Source: a virus
IMG/VR virus record: IMGVR_UViG_3300043331_001676
Location: 1-64,000 of that record
Length of the DNA stretch: 64,000 bases
Reading direction: 5' to 3' (one strand)
Below, piece by piece: positions 14,646 through 22,958 of the stretch (position 1 is the stretch's first letter; the number at the start of each line of letters is the position of its first letter). The position numbers and the translations under genes were made by a program. The notes beneath the pieces are model-generated. The model searched no databases. It worked only from the letters and a program-made list of their open reading frames with translations, and was not told where the DNA came from.

Positions 14646-15644
14646 ATGGGCGAAAATAGCAAGATTGAATGGTGTGACCACTCCTGGAATCCGTGGATTG
14701 GCTGCGTCAAGGTTAGTCCTGGCTGCAAGTTCTGTTATGCCGAGGAGCTAATGACCCGCAAGGGGCGCTGGGCCAACACATGGGGACCGGCACAGACTTC
14801 CGAACGGATTAAAACCAGTGATGACAACTGGCGCAAGCCCTTGCGGTGGAATCGACAGGCCCAAAAAGAGGGACGGCGGTTCAAGGTCTTTTGCGCGTCG
14901 TTGGCCGACGTGTTTGAAGATAATCCCCAAGTTTATGATTGGCGGCTTCAGCTATTTAGCCTTATTAGCGAGACGCCTAACCTGGATTGGCAGATACTAA
15001 CCAAGCGGCCTGAATTTGCCAGGGCGTTTTTTGAGAAGCGCCCACACTTGCTTTGGCCCAATGTTTGGCTTGGTACGAGTGTCGAAAATCAGGAGCAAGC
15101 CGATAAGCGCATACCCGAATTGCTCAGGACCCCGGCTCAGGTTCGTTTCCTGAGTTGTGAGCCGCTTTTGGAGCCGGTACGGTTGGCTGATGCGTGGTTA
15201 TATGATTATGTAACTGATAGGCGAGACGCTTGTTTTATTGATTGGGTCATTGTTGGCGGCGAATCAGGACCGCAGGCGAGGCCGATGCACCCCGAATGGG
15301 CGTGGCAAATCGAGCGGCAATGTGAAGCGGCAGGCGTAGCCTTTTTCTTTAAGCAGCACGGCGAATTTATTAGCAAACCCGAAATTGCCGATTTGACCGA
15401 AGATGGATGGAAGGTCAGGCCAGAATGGTTGCCGATGATTCAAGGTAGCCGGTGGGGTTGTCTTGACATCAACGGAAAGTACAGGCCGGAAACTACAACC
15501 TGGAATGGGCGGCAAAATGATCCACAGGATGATTATGAGGTTACGGTTTATAAGGTCGGCAAACATAACGCTGGTCGCCTGCTCGATGGCCGGACGTGGG
15601 ACGAGTTCCCCGACACCGCCACGCTTGAGCCGGCCACACTTTAA
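14646..15644 (+). CDS. DUF5131 (phage Gp37/Gp68) three-Cys protein
   Basis: 332 residues from the ATG at 14646; upstream extension of the frame lies over the preceding gene. The N-terminus SKIEWCDHSWNPWIGC followed by C-x6-C-x2-C (GCVKVSPGCKFCYAE) is the hallmark of DUF5131 proteins, together with FCASLADVFED, LTKRPE and WLGTSVENQEQAD. The three Cys resemble a radical-SAM type Fe-S site, and the family is often encoded near a partner called TcmP, which I do not see here. Activity is unproven. In this phage it lies between the Mom-like gene and a DNA methyltransferase, which fits a nucleic-acid modification role. Confidence 0.85.
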   Translation: MGENSKIEWCDHSWNPWIGCVKVSPGCKFCYAEELMTRKGRWANTWGPAQTSERIKTSDDNWRKPLRWNRQAQKEGRRFKVFCASLADVFEDNPQVYDWRLQLFSLISETPNLDWQILTKRPEFARAFFEKRPHLLWPNVWLGTSVENQEQADKRIPELLRTPAQVRFLSCEPLLEPVRLADAWLYDYVTDRRDACFIDWVIVGGESGPQARPMHPEWAWQIERQCEAAGVAFFFKQHGEFISKPEIADLTEDGWKVRPEWLPMIQGSRWGCLDINGKYRPETTTWNGRQNDPQDDYEVTVYKVGKHNAGRLLDGRTWDEFPDTATLEPATL

Positions 15645-15661
15645 TCTCTTGAGGGAGGGTT

Positions 15662-15970
15662 ATGAGTATGCGAATCGGAGACAAAGCCACCTACACGGGC
15701 ACGGCCTACCCCTGGGCCACCGGCCGCGAAGTCGAGATCAAGGGGATCATCCGGGATAACCGGACCATCAAGGATAACGTGCTGCTGGACGCTACAGGCG
15801 GCACCCGGGAGAGCGACCACGTGATCTTCTCGCTGCTGGATGCCGATGGCTTCCGGTTTAGCGCGCCGGATGCGCGGCTGGGGGATTTTGAGGTGCAGCC
15901 GGTGATTGCTCAAGCGCCGCTGGGTGCGGCCGTGGAGGCTGCCGAACCGGAATTCCTAACGCTCGTTTGA
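15662..15970 (+). CDS. Hypothetical protein
   Basis: 102 residues with a good GAGGGAGG ribosome site. A beta-rich sequence in the N-terminal part (GDKATYTGTAYPWATGREVEI) is compatible with a small barrel. Not recognised. AACGCTCGTT occurs at its stop codon (15958-15967). Confidence 0.6.
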   Translation: MSMRIGDKATYTGTAYPWATGREVEIKGIIRDNRTIKDNVLLDATGGTRESDHVIFSLLDADGFRFSAPDARLGDFEVQPVIAQAPLGAAVEAAEPEFLTLV

Positions 15971-15973
15971 ACG

Positions 15974-16002
15974 TTGATTTCGGGATTCGAGTGTGATAGA
16001 CT
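15974..16002 (+). promoter_or_regulatory. Promoter with extended -10, upstream of the DNA methyltransferase
   Basis: -35 TTGATT (15974-15979), 17-base spacer, TGTGATAGACT with -10 TAGACT (15997-16002) and TG extension. The same TGTGATAGACT occurs with the same spacing at 30381-30391, which supports both as a phage promoter class. Confidence 0.6.
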
Positions 16003-16018
16003 GAATAAAATAAAATTG

Positions 16019-16135
16019 CCTTGACCCGTCCTGCCGCCAAGCTAAGCCGGGTCAAGGCTGATGACAGGAGTCCGCAGGTAAGGGCAAACTACCGTCTTTT
16101 GCTATTATACCATGCTTTGCCCCCGACCGGGCAAG
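16019..16135 (+). promoter_or_regulatory. Structured leader before the DNA methyltransferase gene
   Basis: A ten-base perfect stem CCTTGACCCG/CGGGTCAAGG (16019-16028 with 16048-16057) is followed by GGGCAAA (16082-16088), TTTGCCC (16116-16122) and GGGCAAG (16129-16135). The middle segment can pair with either neighbour, so two exclusive hairpins are possible about 45 bases before the ATG at 16180. Nothing else lies between 15971 and 16179. No T-run follows, so any control would more likely be on translation. Confidence 0.5.
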
Positions 16136-16179
16136 TTTGCCGCCTCGCCTGTTGATTCCACAAACGGGATCAGCGATCA

Positions 16180-17730
16180 ATGCCAAAATACAAACCTATA
16201 GGTCAGGGCCAGGGTTGGACCGTTATTAAGGCTGATGTGCTAGATTACCTGGTTGGCTCGCTCTGGCTGCGCCAATACTACGGCGAATATTTCCATTTCC
16301 TGTTTGACGATTGGCCCTATAACCTCGATTCTATCACCCGGCGGTTCGGCCCAGCGGGCAGCGCCCCGGCTCAATTTGGCCGGGACGGGGCCTTTGCCCG
16401 GCAGTCACGCGGATTCATGGGGCAAACCTGGGACACTGATTTGGCCTACCAGCCGGAAACCTGGACCACTATCCTACCCCATCTCTACCCCGGCGCGTTT
16501 ACCGCCAGCTTCAGCCATCCCCGAAAGCAGCACCGACTGGCGCTGGCCCAGGAGTTAGCCAGGTTTGTGATAAATCCGGCGCTGTACCAGATCGGCTGGG
16601 TGTATGCAAGTGGCAAGCCGAGCGGGACGCGCATTGACACACAGATTGACCGGCGAGCTGGGGCCGAGCGGGAAGTGGTGGGGCAGGTAAAACGATGGGG
16701 TCACAATGCAGGGGCCGGCTCCGGCAGCTTCTATGCTAATGGATATCAGGCCACCACCGGCAGAGCGAAACTTGACGTTATTACTACCCCCGCCACCGCC
16801 CTGGCCCAAACCTGGGCCGGCCATCAATACGGCTCACCCCTGGCCCCGGAACTGGAACCGATCATTATCGCTCAAGCTCCCTGGCCAGAGAACAGGCTCG
16901 ATACCATCTTGAAAACCGGCGCAGGCGCGGTCAATATCGAGGCGGGGAAAAATGGGATGCCGGAACGGGGATACCCCGGCCACTTTATCCTCACGCATCA
17001 TCCTGGATGTGGCTACCTGGGCGAGAAGCGGGTCAGGAACGGCAGCGGTGACGTGACCGGCCAGGAGCCGAGCAGCCAGGCTTACGGCAAGACATTAAAC
17101 ACTTACGCCGGGAACTTTAAGCCCAAACCCTATCAAGCCAAAGGGGACCAGGACGGCTATATCAGCGTCCCTGATTACGATTGCCACCCGGATTGCCCGG
17201 CCCGGCGGCTCGACGAGCAGGCGGGCGAAAAGAGTTACCACTTCTACCAGGCCGACTGGACGTATGATATTCAGGAGCGCCTGGCCGGGATCAATCCGCT
17301 TTATTACCAGGGCAAGGTCACTGCGCTTGAGCGCAATGCCGGCTGTGGCCAACTGCCGCTTAAGGAGAGGCGGCGAGTCAATCCGGGCGGGCTGGAACGA
17401 GAGAAGCGATTCGCGAGTACCTGGCAGCACAATGATCACCCTACCCTGAAAAGCATCAAGTTGTGCAAGTGGATTGCTGGCCTGTTTCTGCCGCCGGAGC
17501 AGTACCGGCCCAGGCGGGTCCTTGTGCCGACCTGTGGCACGGGCAGCGAAATGATCGGCTGCCTGCTGGCCGGGTGGGATGAGGTAATTGGGGTGGAATT
17601 AAATGCCGGTTACGCAGAGGTGGCCTGCCGGCGCCTGGAGTGGTGGTCCAGGCATCTGGAATGGGGCCTGAATGATGTGGACCGGATTATGGCCAGCGCC
17701 AGGACGGGCGCGGCCCAGGCAATGTTTTAA
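16180..17730 (+). CDS. Beta-class DNA amino-methyltransferase (N6-adenine/N4-cytosine type)
   Basis: 516 residues. The catalytic motif IV appears near the N-terminus as DWPY (residues 44-47, variant of DPPY), and the AdoMet-binding motif I is C-terminal, PTCGTGSEMIG from residue 450 followed by VIGVELN. This order (catalytic motif first) is that of beta-class methyltransferases that methylate the exocyclic amine of A or C in DNA. The long middle part should hold target recognition and has several Cys (CHPDCPARR, C with H) that may bind zinc. It stands alone without a restriction partner, typical of phage protective methylases. The Trp in place of the first Pro of DPPY is unusual. Confidence 0.8.
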   Translation: MPKYKPIGQGQGWTVIKADVLDYLVGSLWLRQYYGEYFHFLFDDWPYNLDSITRRFGPAGSAPAQFGRDGAFARQSRGFMGQTWDTDLAYQPETWTTILPHLYPGAFTASFSHPRKQHRLALAQELARFVINPALYQIGWVYASGKPSGTRIDTQIDRRAGAEREVVGQVKRWGHNAGAGSGSFYANGYQATTGRAKLDVITTPATALAQTWAGHQYGSPLAPELEPIIIAQAPWPENRLDTILKTGAGAVNIEAGKNGMPERGYPGHFILTHHPGCGYLGEKRVRNGSGDVTGQEPSSQAYGKTLNTYAGNFKPKPYQAKGDQDGYISVPDYDCHPDCPARRLDEQAGEKSYHFYQADWTYDIQERLAGINPLYYQGKVTALERNAGCGQLPLKERRRVNPGGLEREKRFASTWQHNDHPTLKSIKLCKWIAGLFLPPEQYRPRRVLVPTCGTGSEMIGCLLAGWDEVIGVELNAGYAEVACRRLEWWSRHLEWGLNDVDRIMASARTGAAQAMF

Positions 17731-17796
17731 GCGGGTCCTTCGTAAATTCTAAACGAGCGTTTCAAAGTAAGGCGGCGGAGAAAAACAAGGAGTGCA

Positions 17797-18993
17797 ATGA
17801 ATCACGACACATCTATCGAGGCCAGATTTGAAGGACATGAAGTCGTCGAAGCTGGCACAGCTACCATCCCTCACCTGCTTCTGTGGCATTATCGTGACCT
17901 GGGATTGGTGGATGCTCAATTCACCCTGCTCACTCTGATCATTGCCAGGAAGTGGACCAGGGAAGCCCCCTATCCATCCCTGGCCCGGCTGCCCATGACC
18001 GCCAATTTGGACAGCCGGCGGCGCTATGTCCGGGACCTGCGCCAGAAGGGCCTCATTTTTACAAGCCGGCTTTACTGGACCAATAAGGACATAGAGGGAA
18101 ATCCGAGCGCCAGGCCGGGGCGCGTCAGGTCCAATATATGGTATCTGGGCAGCCTTTTTCATAATCTGGTCAGGATTCACCGCTGGCTCCACGAAGGCAA
18201 TCCCGCAGCATCATTTTGCGTTGAAATCCCCCTGACCACGATCAAGATGTTTCTCAAGGGCGATTTTCACGATACACCGGAATATATCATCAACATTATC
18301 AATCAGCAGACTCAGGGTGGGGTCGTTCTCAAGACAGTTACTCTACCGTGCGAAAAACGCACAGTAGGAAAATCTACTATGCGTTTTTCTAGTAGTAGTT
18401 TTTCTAGTAGTAGAAAAACGCATAGTCATGAAGAAGAATCAGAGTCTAAGAAGAATCAAAAGAAAAAGAAGAATAAGGTAAAGGGCGCTGACGCGCCGCC
18501 TCTTCATGGGAGGAACAACCTGCCGGCAGAGGTGGCTATCAAAACCAGGGTTAAGGAAGTCTTTTGTCTAAAGACAGGCTTAAGCATGCCCCGACGCAAA
18601 ACGGATCAAAACTTCTGGTGGTCCAACTTTGGCGAGATCGCCAGTATTGCCGAACAAAACATCGAGCGGGCCGAATGGCTGGTCGAGGAGGTCATTACTT
18701 ACATGACAGATGAGCACCTGACTATTTCCGGCCCGCAAAGCATTGTAAATCTGTGCCGGTCGTTAGCCGCCGGCCAGGTATTAGCAAAAGGAGGTACTAA
18801 GAAAGATGGACAAACTAGACGCAGTAATATCAAAGGTTTACGAGAAAACGGCAGCGATAACCCCATCAAGCCAATCTTCGACCCCGACACCGGGGAAGAT
18901 TACTACGTTGACGCCCGATCCGGGCAGCGGGTCCATCCTGACGGCTGCCCCTGCTACGGGTGCCATCCAGAGCACCGACCCGACCCAGCCTGA
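17797..18993 (+). CDS. Replication initiator with N-terminal winged helix (DnaD/O-like)
   Basis: 398 residues. The N-terminal 90 residues (VDAQFTLLTLIIARKW, then SLARLPMTANLDSRRRYVRDLR) look like the winged helix of phage replication initiators that choose primosomal genes. A Ser/Lys-rich low-complexity linker (about 185-225) is encoded by an iteron-like repeat block at 18352-18482, followed by a helical domain (about 240-330) and a Cys-containing tail (GCPCYGCHPEH). Like lambda O, it probably binds the origin inside its own gene and recruits the helicase loader encoded immediately downstream. The loader gene starts inside this one, 188 bases before its stop. Confidence 0.75.
   Translation: MNHDTSIEARFEGHEVVEAGTATIPHLLLWHYRDLGLVDAQFTLLTLIIARKWTREAPYPSLARLPMTANLDSRRRYVRDLRQKGLIFTSRLYWTNKDIEGNPSARPGRVRSNIWYLGSLFHNLVRIHRWLHEGNPAASFCVEIPLTTIKMFLKGDFHDTPEYIINIINQQTQGGVVLKTVTLPCEKRTVGKSTMRFSSSSFSSSRKTHSHEEESESKKNQKKKKNKVKGADAPPLHGRNNLPAEVAIKTRVKEVFCLKTGLSMPRRKTDQNFWWSNFGEIASIAEQNIERAEWLVEEVITYMTDEHLTISGPQSIVNLCRSLAAGQVLAKGGTKKDGQTRRSNIKGLRENGSDNPIKPIFDPDTGEDYYVDARSGQRVHPDGCPCYGCHPEHRPDPA
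18352..18482 (+). other. Candidate replication origin inside the initiator gene
   Basis: Three GAAAAACGCA-type arms alternate in orientation: GAAAAACGCACAGTAG (18352-18367), its near-perfect complement CTACTATGCGTTTTTC (18374-18389) and GAAAAACGCATAG (18413-18425). Two perfect tandem copies of TTTTTCTAGTAGTAG lie at 18384-18398 and 18399-18413. An A-rich stretch follows (18426-18482), suitable for unwinding. The arrangement, in the low-complexity linker of an initiator gene, is that of lambdoid origins. Confidence 0.7.
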
Positions 18994-19852
18994 TCCCTTC
19001 GATGAACCCTTCGACCGCGCCCTTCGACAGGCTCAGGACAGCGCTCAGGAAGTTCTCAGGGCGCAGCCCTGCCCGGCCTGCGGCGGGACCGGCTTTTTCC
19101 GCCTCGATGCCCCGGTCGGTGCGCCCGGCTTTGGCCGCCTGGAAGCCTGCGATCACCCCAACCATACCCCAGTGAGGTTGGCCCGCCTGTCCGGCCTATC
19201 TAGCCTGCTTCCGGCTGAGGCAAAAAAGCGGCTTAAGGACATAAGGTCCAATAGCAAAAATGGCGAGGTCCTGGAGGCGGCCAGGGAGATGATTCGCAAT
19301 CCGCGCGGCTGGTGGCTGTACCTGTACGGCAAGGCTGGCAACGCCAAGAGCGATGTCCTTCTGGCCGTCCACAACGAGATCAATGCCGCAGGCCGGGGTC
19401 CGGCGCTCTACGTTGAATTCACCCGGCTGCTGAACTGGATCACCGAAGCCCACAACGAGAAGGATTATCGCAGCAAATTCCTGGCCGGCGGGGGCGGGAA
19501 AGAGGGGGGGATGCCCGACAGTCTCGGCTACCAGGCCCGCCTGGACCGGATTACGGCCCTCCCGGTCATCCTCATTGACGAATTCGACAAGGCTCGGATG
19601 ACCGACTTCCGGGAAGAGTTCCTGTTCGAGTTCCTGAACACCCGCTGGCGGCAGGCCGTGGCCGGGGAGACGGCCACCCTGTTTGCCGGCCAGACCGCGC
19701 CCATTGACTGGCCCGACCCGATCCGCAGCCGGATTGAAGACGGGCGTTTCAAAGTCGTCCACAACCTGGCCGGCGATGCCCGACGGGCGATGAAAAGAAC
19801 CCTTCGACCCTTCGACTTCGCTCAGGAAGTTCAAGCTCAGGATGGGAGGTGA
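18806..19852 (+). CDS. DnaC-like helicase loader (AAA+ ATPase)
   Basis: 348 residues, started at the ATG at 18806 behind a strong AGGAGGT. A zinc knuckle CPACGG...CDHPNH lies at about residues 89-115. The P-loop is GKAGNAKS (175-182), with Ala in place of the usual Gly before the Lys, and Walker B is VILIDEFDK (about 255). This is the layout of DnaC/DnaI-type loaders that place the replicative helicase at the origin. Two dispersed CCTTCGACAGGCTCAGGA-type repeats are in frame, at residues about 64-90 (FDRALRQAQDSAQ) and at the extreme C-terminus (FDFAQEVQAQDG). Confidence 0.75.
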   Translation: MDKLDAVISKVYEKTAAITPSSQSSTPTPGKITTLTPDPGSGSILTAAPATGAIQSTDPTQPDPFDEPFDRALRQAQDSAQEVLRAQPCPACGGTGFFRLDAPVGAPGFGRLEACDHPNHTPVRLARLSGLSSLLPAEAKKRLKDIRSNSKNGEVLEAAREMIRNPRGWWLYLYGKAGNAKSDVLLAVHNEINAAGRGPALYVEFTRLLNWITEAHNEKDYRSKFLAGGGGKEGGMPDSLGYQARLDRITALPVILIDEFDKARMTDFREEFLFEFLNTRWRQAVAGETATLFAGQTAPIDWPDPIRSRIEDGRFKVVHNLAGDARRAMKRTLRPFDFAQEVQAQDGR

Positions 19853-19855
19853 ACG

Positions 19856-20266
19856 ATGTGGCTCTTTACAACCTTCGGCTTTTTCTCTGTCGTCAAAAAG
19901 CACGGCGACACAGATTTAACCGTTCGCGCTCGTGTGGCCGCCGACCTGGACAATCTCAGAACGCGCGTTCCCGAACTCTCGGAGACTATTGCCACCCCGG
20001 ACCAGGATTACCCGTACCGGGCCACCGTCTCGGCGGTAAACCTGGCTATCGGCCTGGGTGAGGCGATCCAGGAGATTGACTACGATAACTTCAAGGCCGA
20101 GGGACCCATTGGGCCGACACTGGCCCGGCGGCAGGGCTATTTCCGGGCCGGGATGTACAGCCAGGTCTGGATGGGGCTGCATAACCTGCCTTATGAAGCG
20201 GGAAACCCTTCGACCTTGCTGGCCTCTCCGGGCCACTTCGTCTGGACAGGCCCTGATGTCAAGTAA
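19856..20266 (+). CDS. Conserved hypothetical protein (MWLFTTFGFFSVV family)
   Basis: 136 residues starting MWLFTTFGFFSVVKKHGDTD, with RARVAADLDNLR and PYRATVSAVNLAIGLG later. I recall this N-terminal pattern from a widespread uncharacterised bacterial and phage family. The C-terminal end contains the dispersed repeat at 20221-20240, read as LLASPGHFVW. Likely an alpha/beta domain; function unknown. Overlaps the next gene by 11 bases. Confidence 0.65.
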   Translation: MWLFTTFGFFSVVKKHGDTDLTVRARVAADLDNLRTRVPELSETIATPDQDYPYRATVSAVNLAIGLGEAIQEIDYDNFKAEGPIGPTLARRQGYFRAGMYSQVWMGLHNLPYEAGNPSTLLASPGHFVWTGPDVK

Positions 20267-20483
20267 ACGCCGCCGGCGCAGGCGCGAGTGCGAGGGCAAG
20301 CAGCGCTTCGAGAGTCCCGAAGCGGCAGGCCGGATGATCGGCTGGCTGGCCCGCATTGGCCGGCTCAGGCCCGGCACCCACGCCTACCCCTGCGATTTCG
20401 GCAACCACTGGCACATTGGCCGGGGCAGGAGAGGGCTGCGCCGGCAGCGGATCAAGAGCTGGCAGTGGAATATGGGAGTATGA
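20256..20483 (+). CDS. Small Arg-rich protein
   Basis: 75 residues from the ATG at 20256 (MSSKRRRRRRECEGKQRF...). Very basic at both ends, with a middle YPCDFGNHWHIG motif common in small phage proteins that begin with a Lys/Arg run followed by a helix and C..H residues. Probably nucleic-acid binding. One base separates its stop from the next ATG. Confidence 0.65.
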   Translation: MSSKRRRRRRECEGKQRFESPEAAGRMIGWLARIGRLRPGTHAYPCDFGNHWHIGRGRRGLRRQRIKSWQWNMGV

Positions 20484-20484
20484 G

Positions 20485-21786
20485 ATGACTTTAGTAAAAC
20501 AAACCAACCGCCGTATCTCTTTTTTTGACGACCAGCGCTTAACTCAGAGCGAGGCTATCGAGCTGACCGCGCAGGCGCTTATCTACTACATCGGCCAGTA
20601 CCCGGACGTGGTTGTGTCCTATTCCGGCGGCAAAGACAGCACGTCTTTGCTGACCCTGCTCCTGGTTCTGATCGAAGCCGGGCGGGTGCCCCGGCCCAGG
20701 TCGCTGCGGGTGCTCCTGGCTAATACGCGGGTCGAACTGCCCCTGCTGCACCTGGCGGCCCTCCAGATCATGCAGATCGTGCGAGAAAAGGGCTACCTGG
20801 CACAGGTGGTCGAGCCTCCCCTGGATGACAGGTTTTTTGTGCGCATGTTCGGCTTTGGCTATCCACCCCCACACAATGGCTTTCGCTGGTGCACCGATCT
20901 CTTAAAACTCAAGCCGATGCTGACCGCGCTATTAGCGGCGCGCCAGGCTGCCGGCCAGAAATTTCTGGCCTTGACCGGGATGCGTATTGGGGAATCAGCC
21001 ATGCGCGATCAGCGGATTGTCCTGGCCTGTGGCAGCAAGGATGGCGAGTGCGGCCAGGGAGCTATCCTGGCCCAGGCCCAGGAGAAGGCCAGGAAGGGTG
21101 GGGATAAATTTGGCCTGTACGAAAGCTCCCCGATCTCTTACCTTTTTACCCACACCCCGGCCAGTGAACCCGCCGATGTGCTTTCGCCCTTGCTTCACTG
21201 GCGTGTCTGCCATGTGGCCGACTGGCTGATGCTGGAAGCGCCTTCCTACGGCTTCCCCACCCATCGTGTGCTGGAAGCTTACGGGGCGGGCGTGGGCGAT
21301 AGTGAACCGCTCGAGGCCCGCACCGGCTGCATCGCCTGCCCGGTCGCGGGTAACGGCGATCCGGTCCTGGTCAAGACCACCAGGCTGCCGGGCTGGGAGT
21401 ACCTGCGGCCCCTGCTGCGCCTGCGCGACCTGTACAACGAACTATCCAGGCCGAAGTACCGTCTCAAAAAGTCCGGCGAGCGCAACAAGGACGGCAAGTT
21501 ATCCTCCCGGCCCAACCGGGGCGGACCACTTTTATTTGAGTCACGCCTGTATGGGATGGAGCAGGTATTGCGGATCCAGGCCGAGGTGAATGAAGGCGCG
21601 CGAGCTGCGGGCCGGCCCGAGCTGGTCTTGATCAGCGACGAGGAAAAGACCCGCATCCTGGAACTTATCGAGGCTGAAACCTGGCCTCAGAAATGGAGCG
21701 GGGATGATCTCCGGGGGGATGCGCTGGTAGACCTGGTGGTAGGCGAAGGATTGACCCAGCCGGTTTTGGCCGGGCTGAAAATATAA
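20485..21786 (+). CDS. PP-loop ATP pyrophosphatase, PAPS reductase/DndC-like
   Basis: 433 residues from the ATG at 20485. The PP-loop SGGKDS is at residues 47-52, followed by RWCTD at 134-138 and a CIAC pair at 282-285. PP-loop plus these Cys positions is the pattern of the PAPS-reductase/DndC branch, where ATP activates a substrate for sulfur or other transfer; DndC acts in DNA phosphorothioation. No dndB, D or E gene is visible, so phosphorothioation is not established and a different base or tRNA modification is possible. It lies between replication genes and the ParB-like gene. Confidence 0.75.
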   Translation: MTLVKQTNRRISFFDDQRLTQSEAIELTAQALIYYIGQYPDVVVSYSGGKDSTSLLTLLLVLIEAGRVPRPRSLRVLLANTRVELPLLHLAALQIMQIVREKGYLAQVVEPPLDDRFFVRMFGFGYPPPHNGFRWCTDLLKLKPMLTALLAARQAAGQKFLALTGMRIGESAMRDQRIVLACGSKDGECGQGAILAQAQEKARKGGDKFGLYESSPISYLFTHTPASEPADVLSPLLHWRVCHVADWLMLEAPSYGFPTHRVLEAYGAGVGDSEPLEARTGCIACPVAGNGDPVLVKTTRLPGWEYLRPLLRLRDLYNELSRPKYRLKKSGERNKDGKLSSRPNRGGPLLFESRLYGMEQVLRIQAEVNEGARAAGRPELVLISDEEKTRILELIEAETWPQKWSGDDLRGDALVDLVVGEGLTQPVLAGLKI

Positions 21787-21818
21787 AAGATAGTGAGATA
21801 TTTTACAGGAGGTGCAAT

Positions 21819-22958
21819 ATGACCAATCAAATTCAAACGACGCCAATCACAATACCGCTGGCCAAATTAAAAACAGGCCGGTACCAGCAGCGCAAGGCGT
21901 TTGATGTAGCCGAGATGGGCGGCCTGGCCCGGACAATAAAAGCCGGCAAGCTAATGTTTCCACCTATGGTTATGGCAGTCAACGGCCATTATGAGCTGAT
22001 TGCCGGCGACCGGCGTCGGCGCGCGCTGTATGCCCTGGCCCTGGAATCAGACGGCATGGGGATGGACCAGGCTTTAACCCTGGTTTGCAGTCCGACCGTA
22101 GACCAACTGCCGGACCGCTTCCCGGTGCTGCACAAGATAACAGTGCAGGTCAATCTGAGCCAGGAAACCGACCCTGCCACCCTGCAAACCCTGGCAGCAA
22201 TCGAGAACCTGCAACGGGTTGATTTGACCCCACTGGAGAAAGCAGTGGGGTTTCAAAGTCTGCTCGATGACGGCCTGACCCTGGCCGAGGTTGTCGAGCG
22301 TACCGGCGAAAAAGCCTCTTCCATCAAGCGCTATCTGGCCCTGCTCTCGCTGCCGGAGCCTGTTCAGGAACATTTCGACAAGCGGCGTATCCCCCTTGAT
22401 GTCCTGAAAGAACTGAGCGGGCTGCCCAAAGAAGTACAAATCCAGGTAGCCGAAAAGATGGCAGGCCGCAAAAGTAGTGAAATCAAGGCGCTGGTCAAGA
22501 TGGTTCAGAAGCGGCTGTCTAACTCGCCTCGTGCAACCCCCGGTAACGGATTATCAACGCTGCCGGCGTCGGAAACGGAAGGGGTATCGCTCGGTCTGGA
22601 TAGTACAGAAGTGGAAGCCAATGCGATAGAAACCCGGCCCGCCTCGATTCGGGAGCAGTTGGCCGGGGCGAAGGAGATAATCTCCAAACTCACCATGCAG
22701 CTTCACCTGGATAGCCGGTTACTTAGAATGTGCGCGGAAGAGTTAATTGCTTGCACTCCCGACTCGCGCGTAGCGCTGATAGCCAACGCCAGAGCTGAGC
22801 AAATCGAGCGGTCAATCAAGCTGCGCAAGCGGCAGCCGCCGGTGGCCCAGGTGCAGCGTGGTCTAAAGATCGAGCGCTTCATGGAGAAGCGGCAGCGTGG
22901 CATCAGGCTTCGTCCTGAAGCTCAGCCCGAAGGGAGGCGAGATGCCCAACCTGGTTGA
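21819..22958 (+). CDS. ParB-like DNA-binding protein
   Basis: 379 residues. ParB/Srx motifs occur in order: YQQRKAFD, a box II variant YELIAGDRRRRAL (about residues 54-66) and IENLQRVDLTPLEKA (about 127-141), followed by the helix-turn-helix region VVERTGEKASSIKRYLALL. The C-terminal third is different and ends in a repeat-derived peptide (LRPEAQPEGRR). No ParA partner is in the window. Phage ParB-like proteins may act in plasmid-like maintenance, as CTPase DNA clamps, or as transcription regulators. GGAGGTG precedes the start. Confidence 0.8.
   Translation: MTNQIQTTPITIPLAKLKTGRYQQRKAFDVAEMGGLARTIKAGKLMFPPMVMAVNGHYELIAGDRRRRALYALALESDGMGMDQALTLVCSPTVDQLPDRFPVLHKITVQVNLSQETDPATLQTLAAIENLQRVDLTPLEKAVGFQSLLDDGLTLAEVVERTGEKASSIKRYLALLSLPEPVQEHFDKRRIPLDVLKELSGLPKEVQIQVAEKMAGRKSSEIKALVKMVQKRLSNSPRATPGNGLSTLPASETEGVSLGLDSTEVEANAIETRPASIREQLAGAKEIISKLTMQLHLDSRLLRMCAEELIACTPDSRVALIANARAEQIERSIKLRKRQPPVAQVQRGLKIERFMEKRQRGIRLRPEAQPEGRRDAQPG

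Noticed and set aside
16058-16064. CTGATGA after a hairpin, suggesting a hammerhead ribozyme
   Set aside because: No GAAA after a stem II and no cleavage-site partner; the rest of the core is missing.
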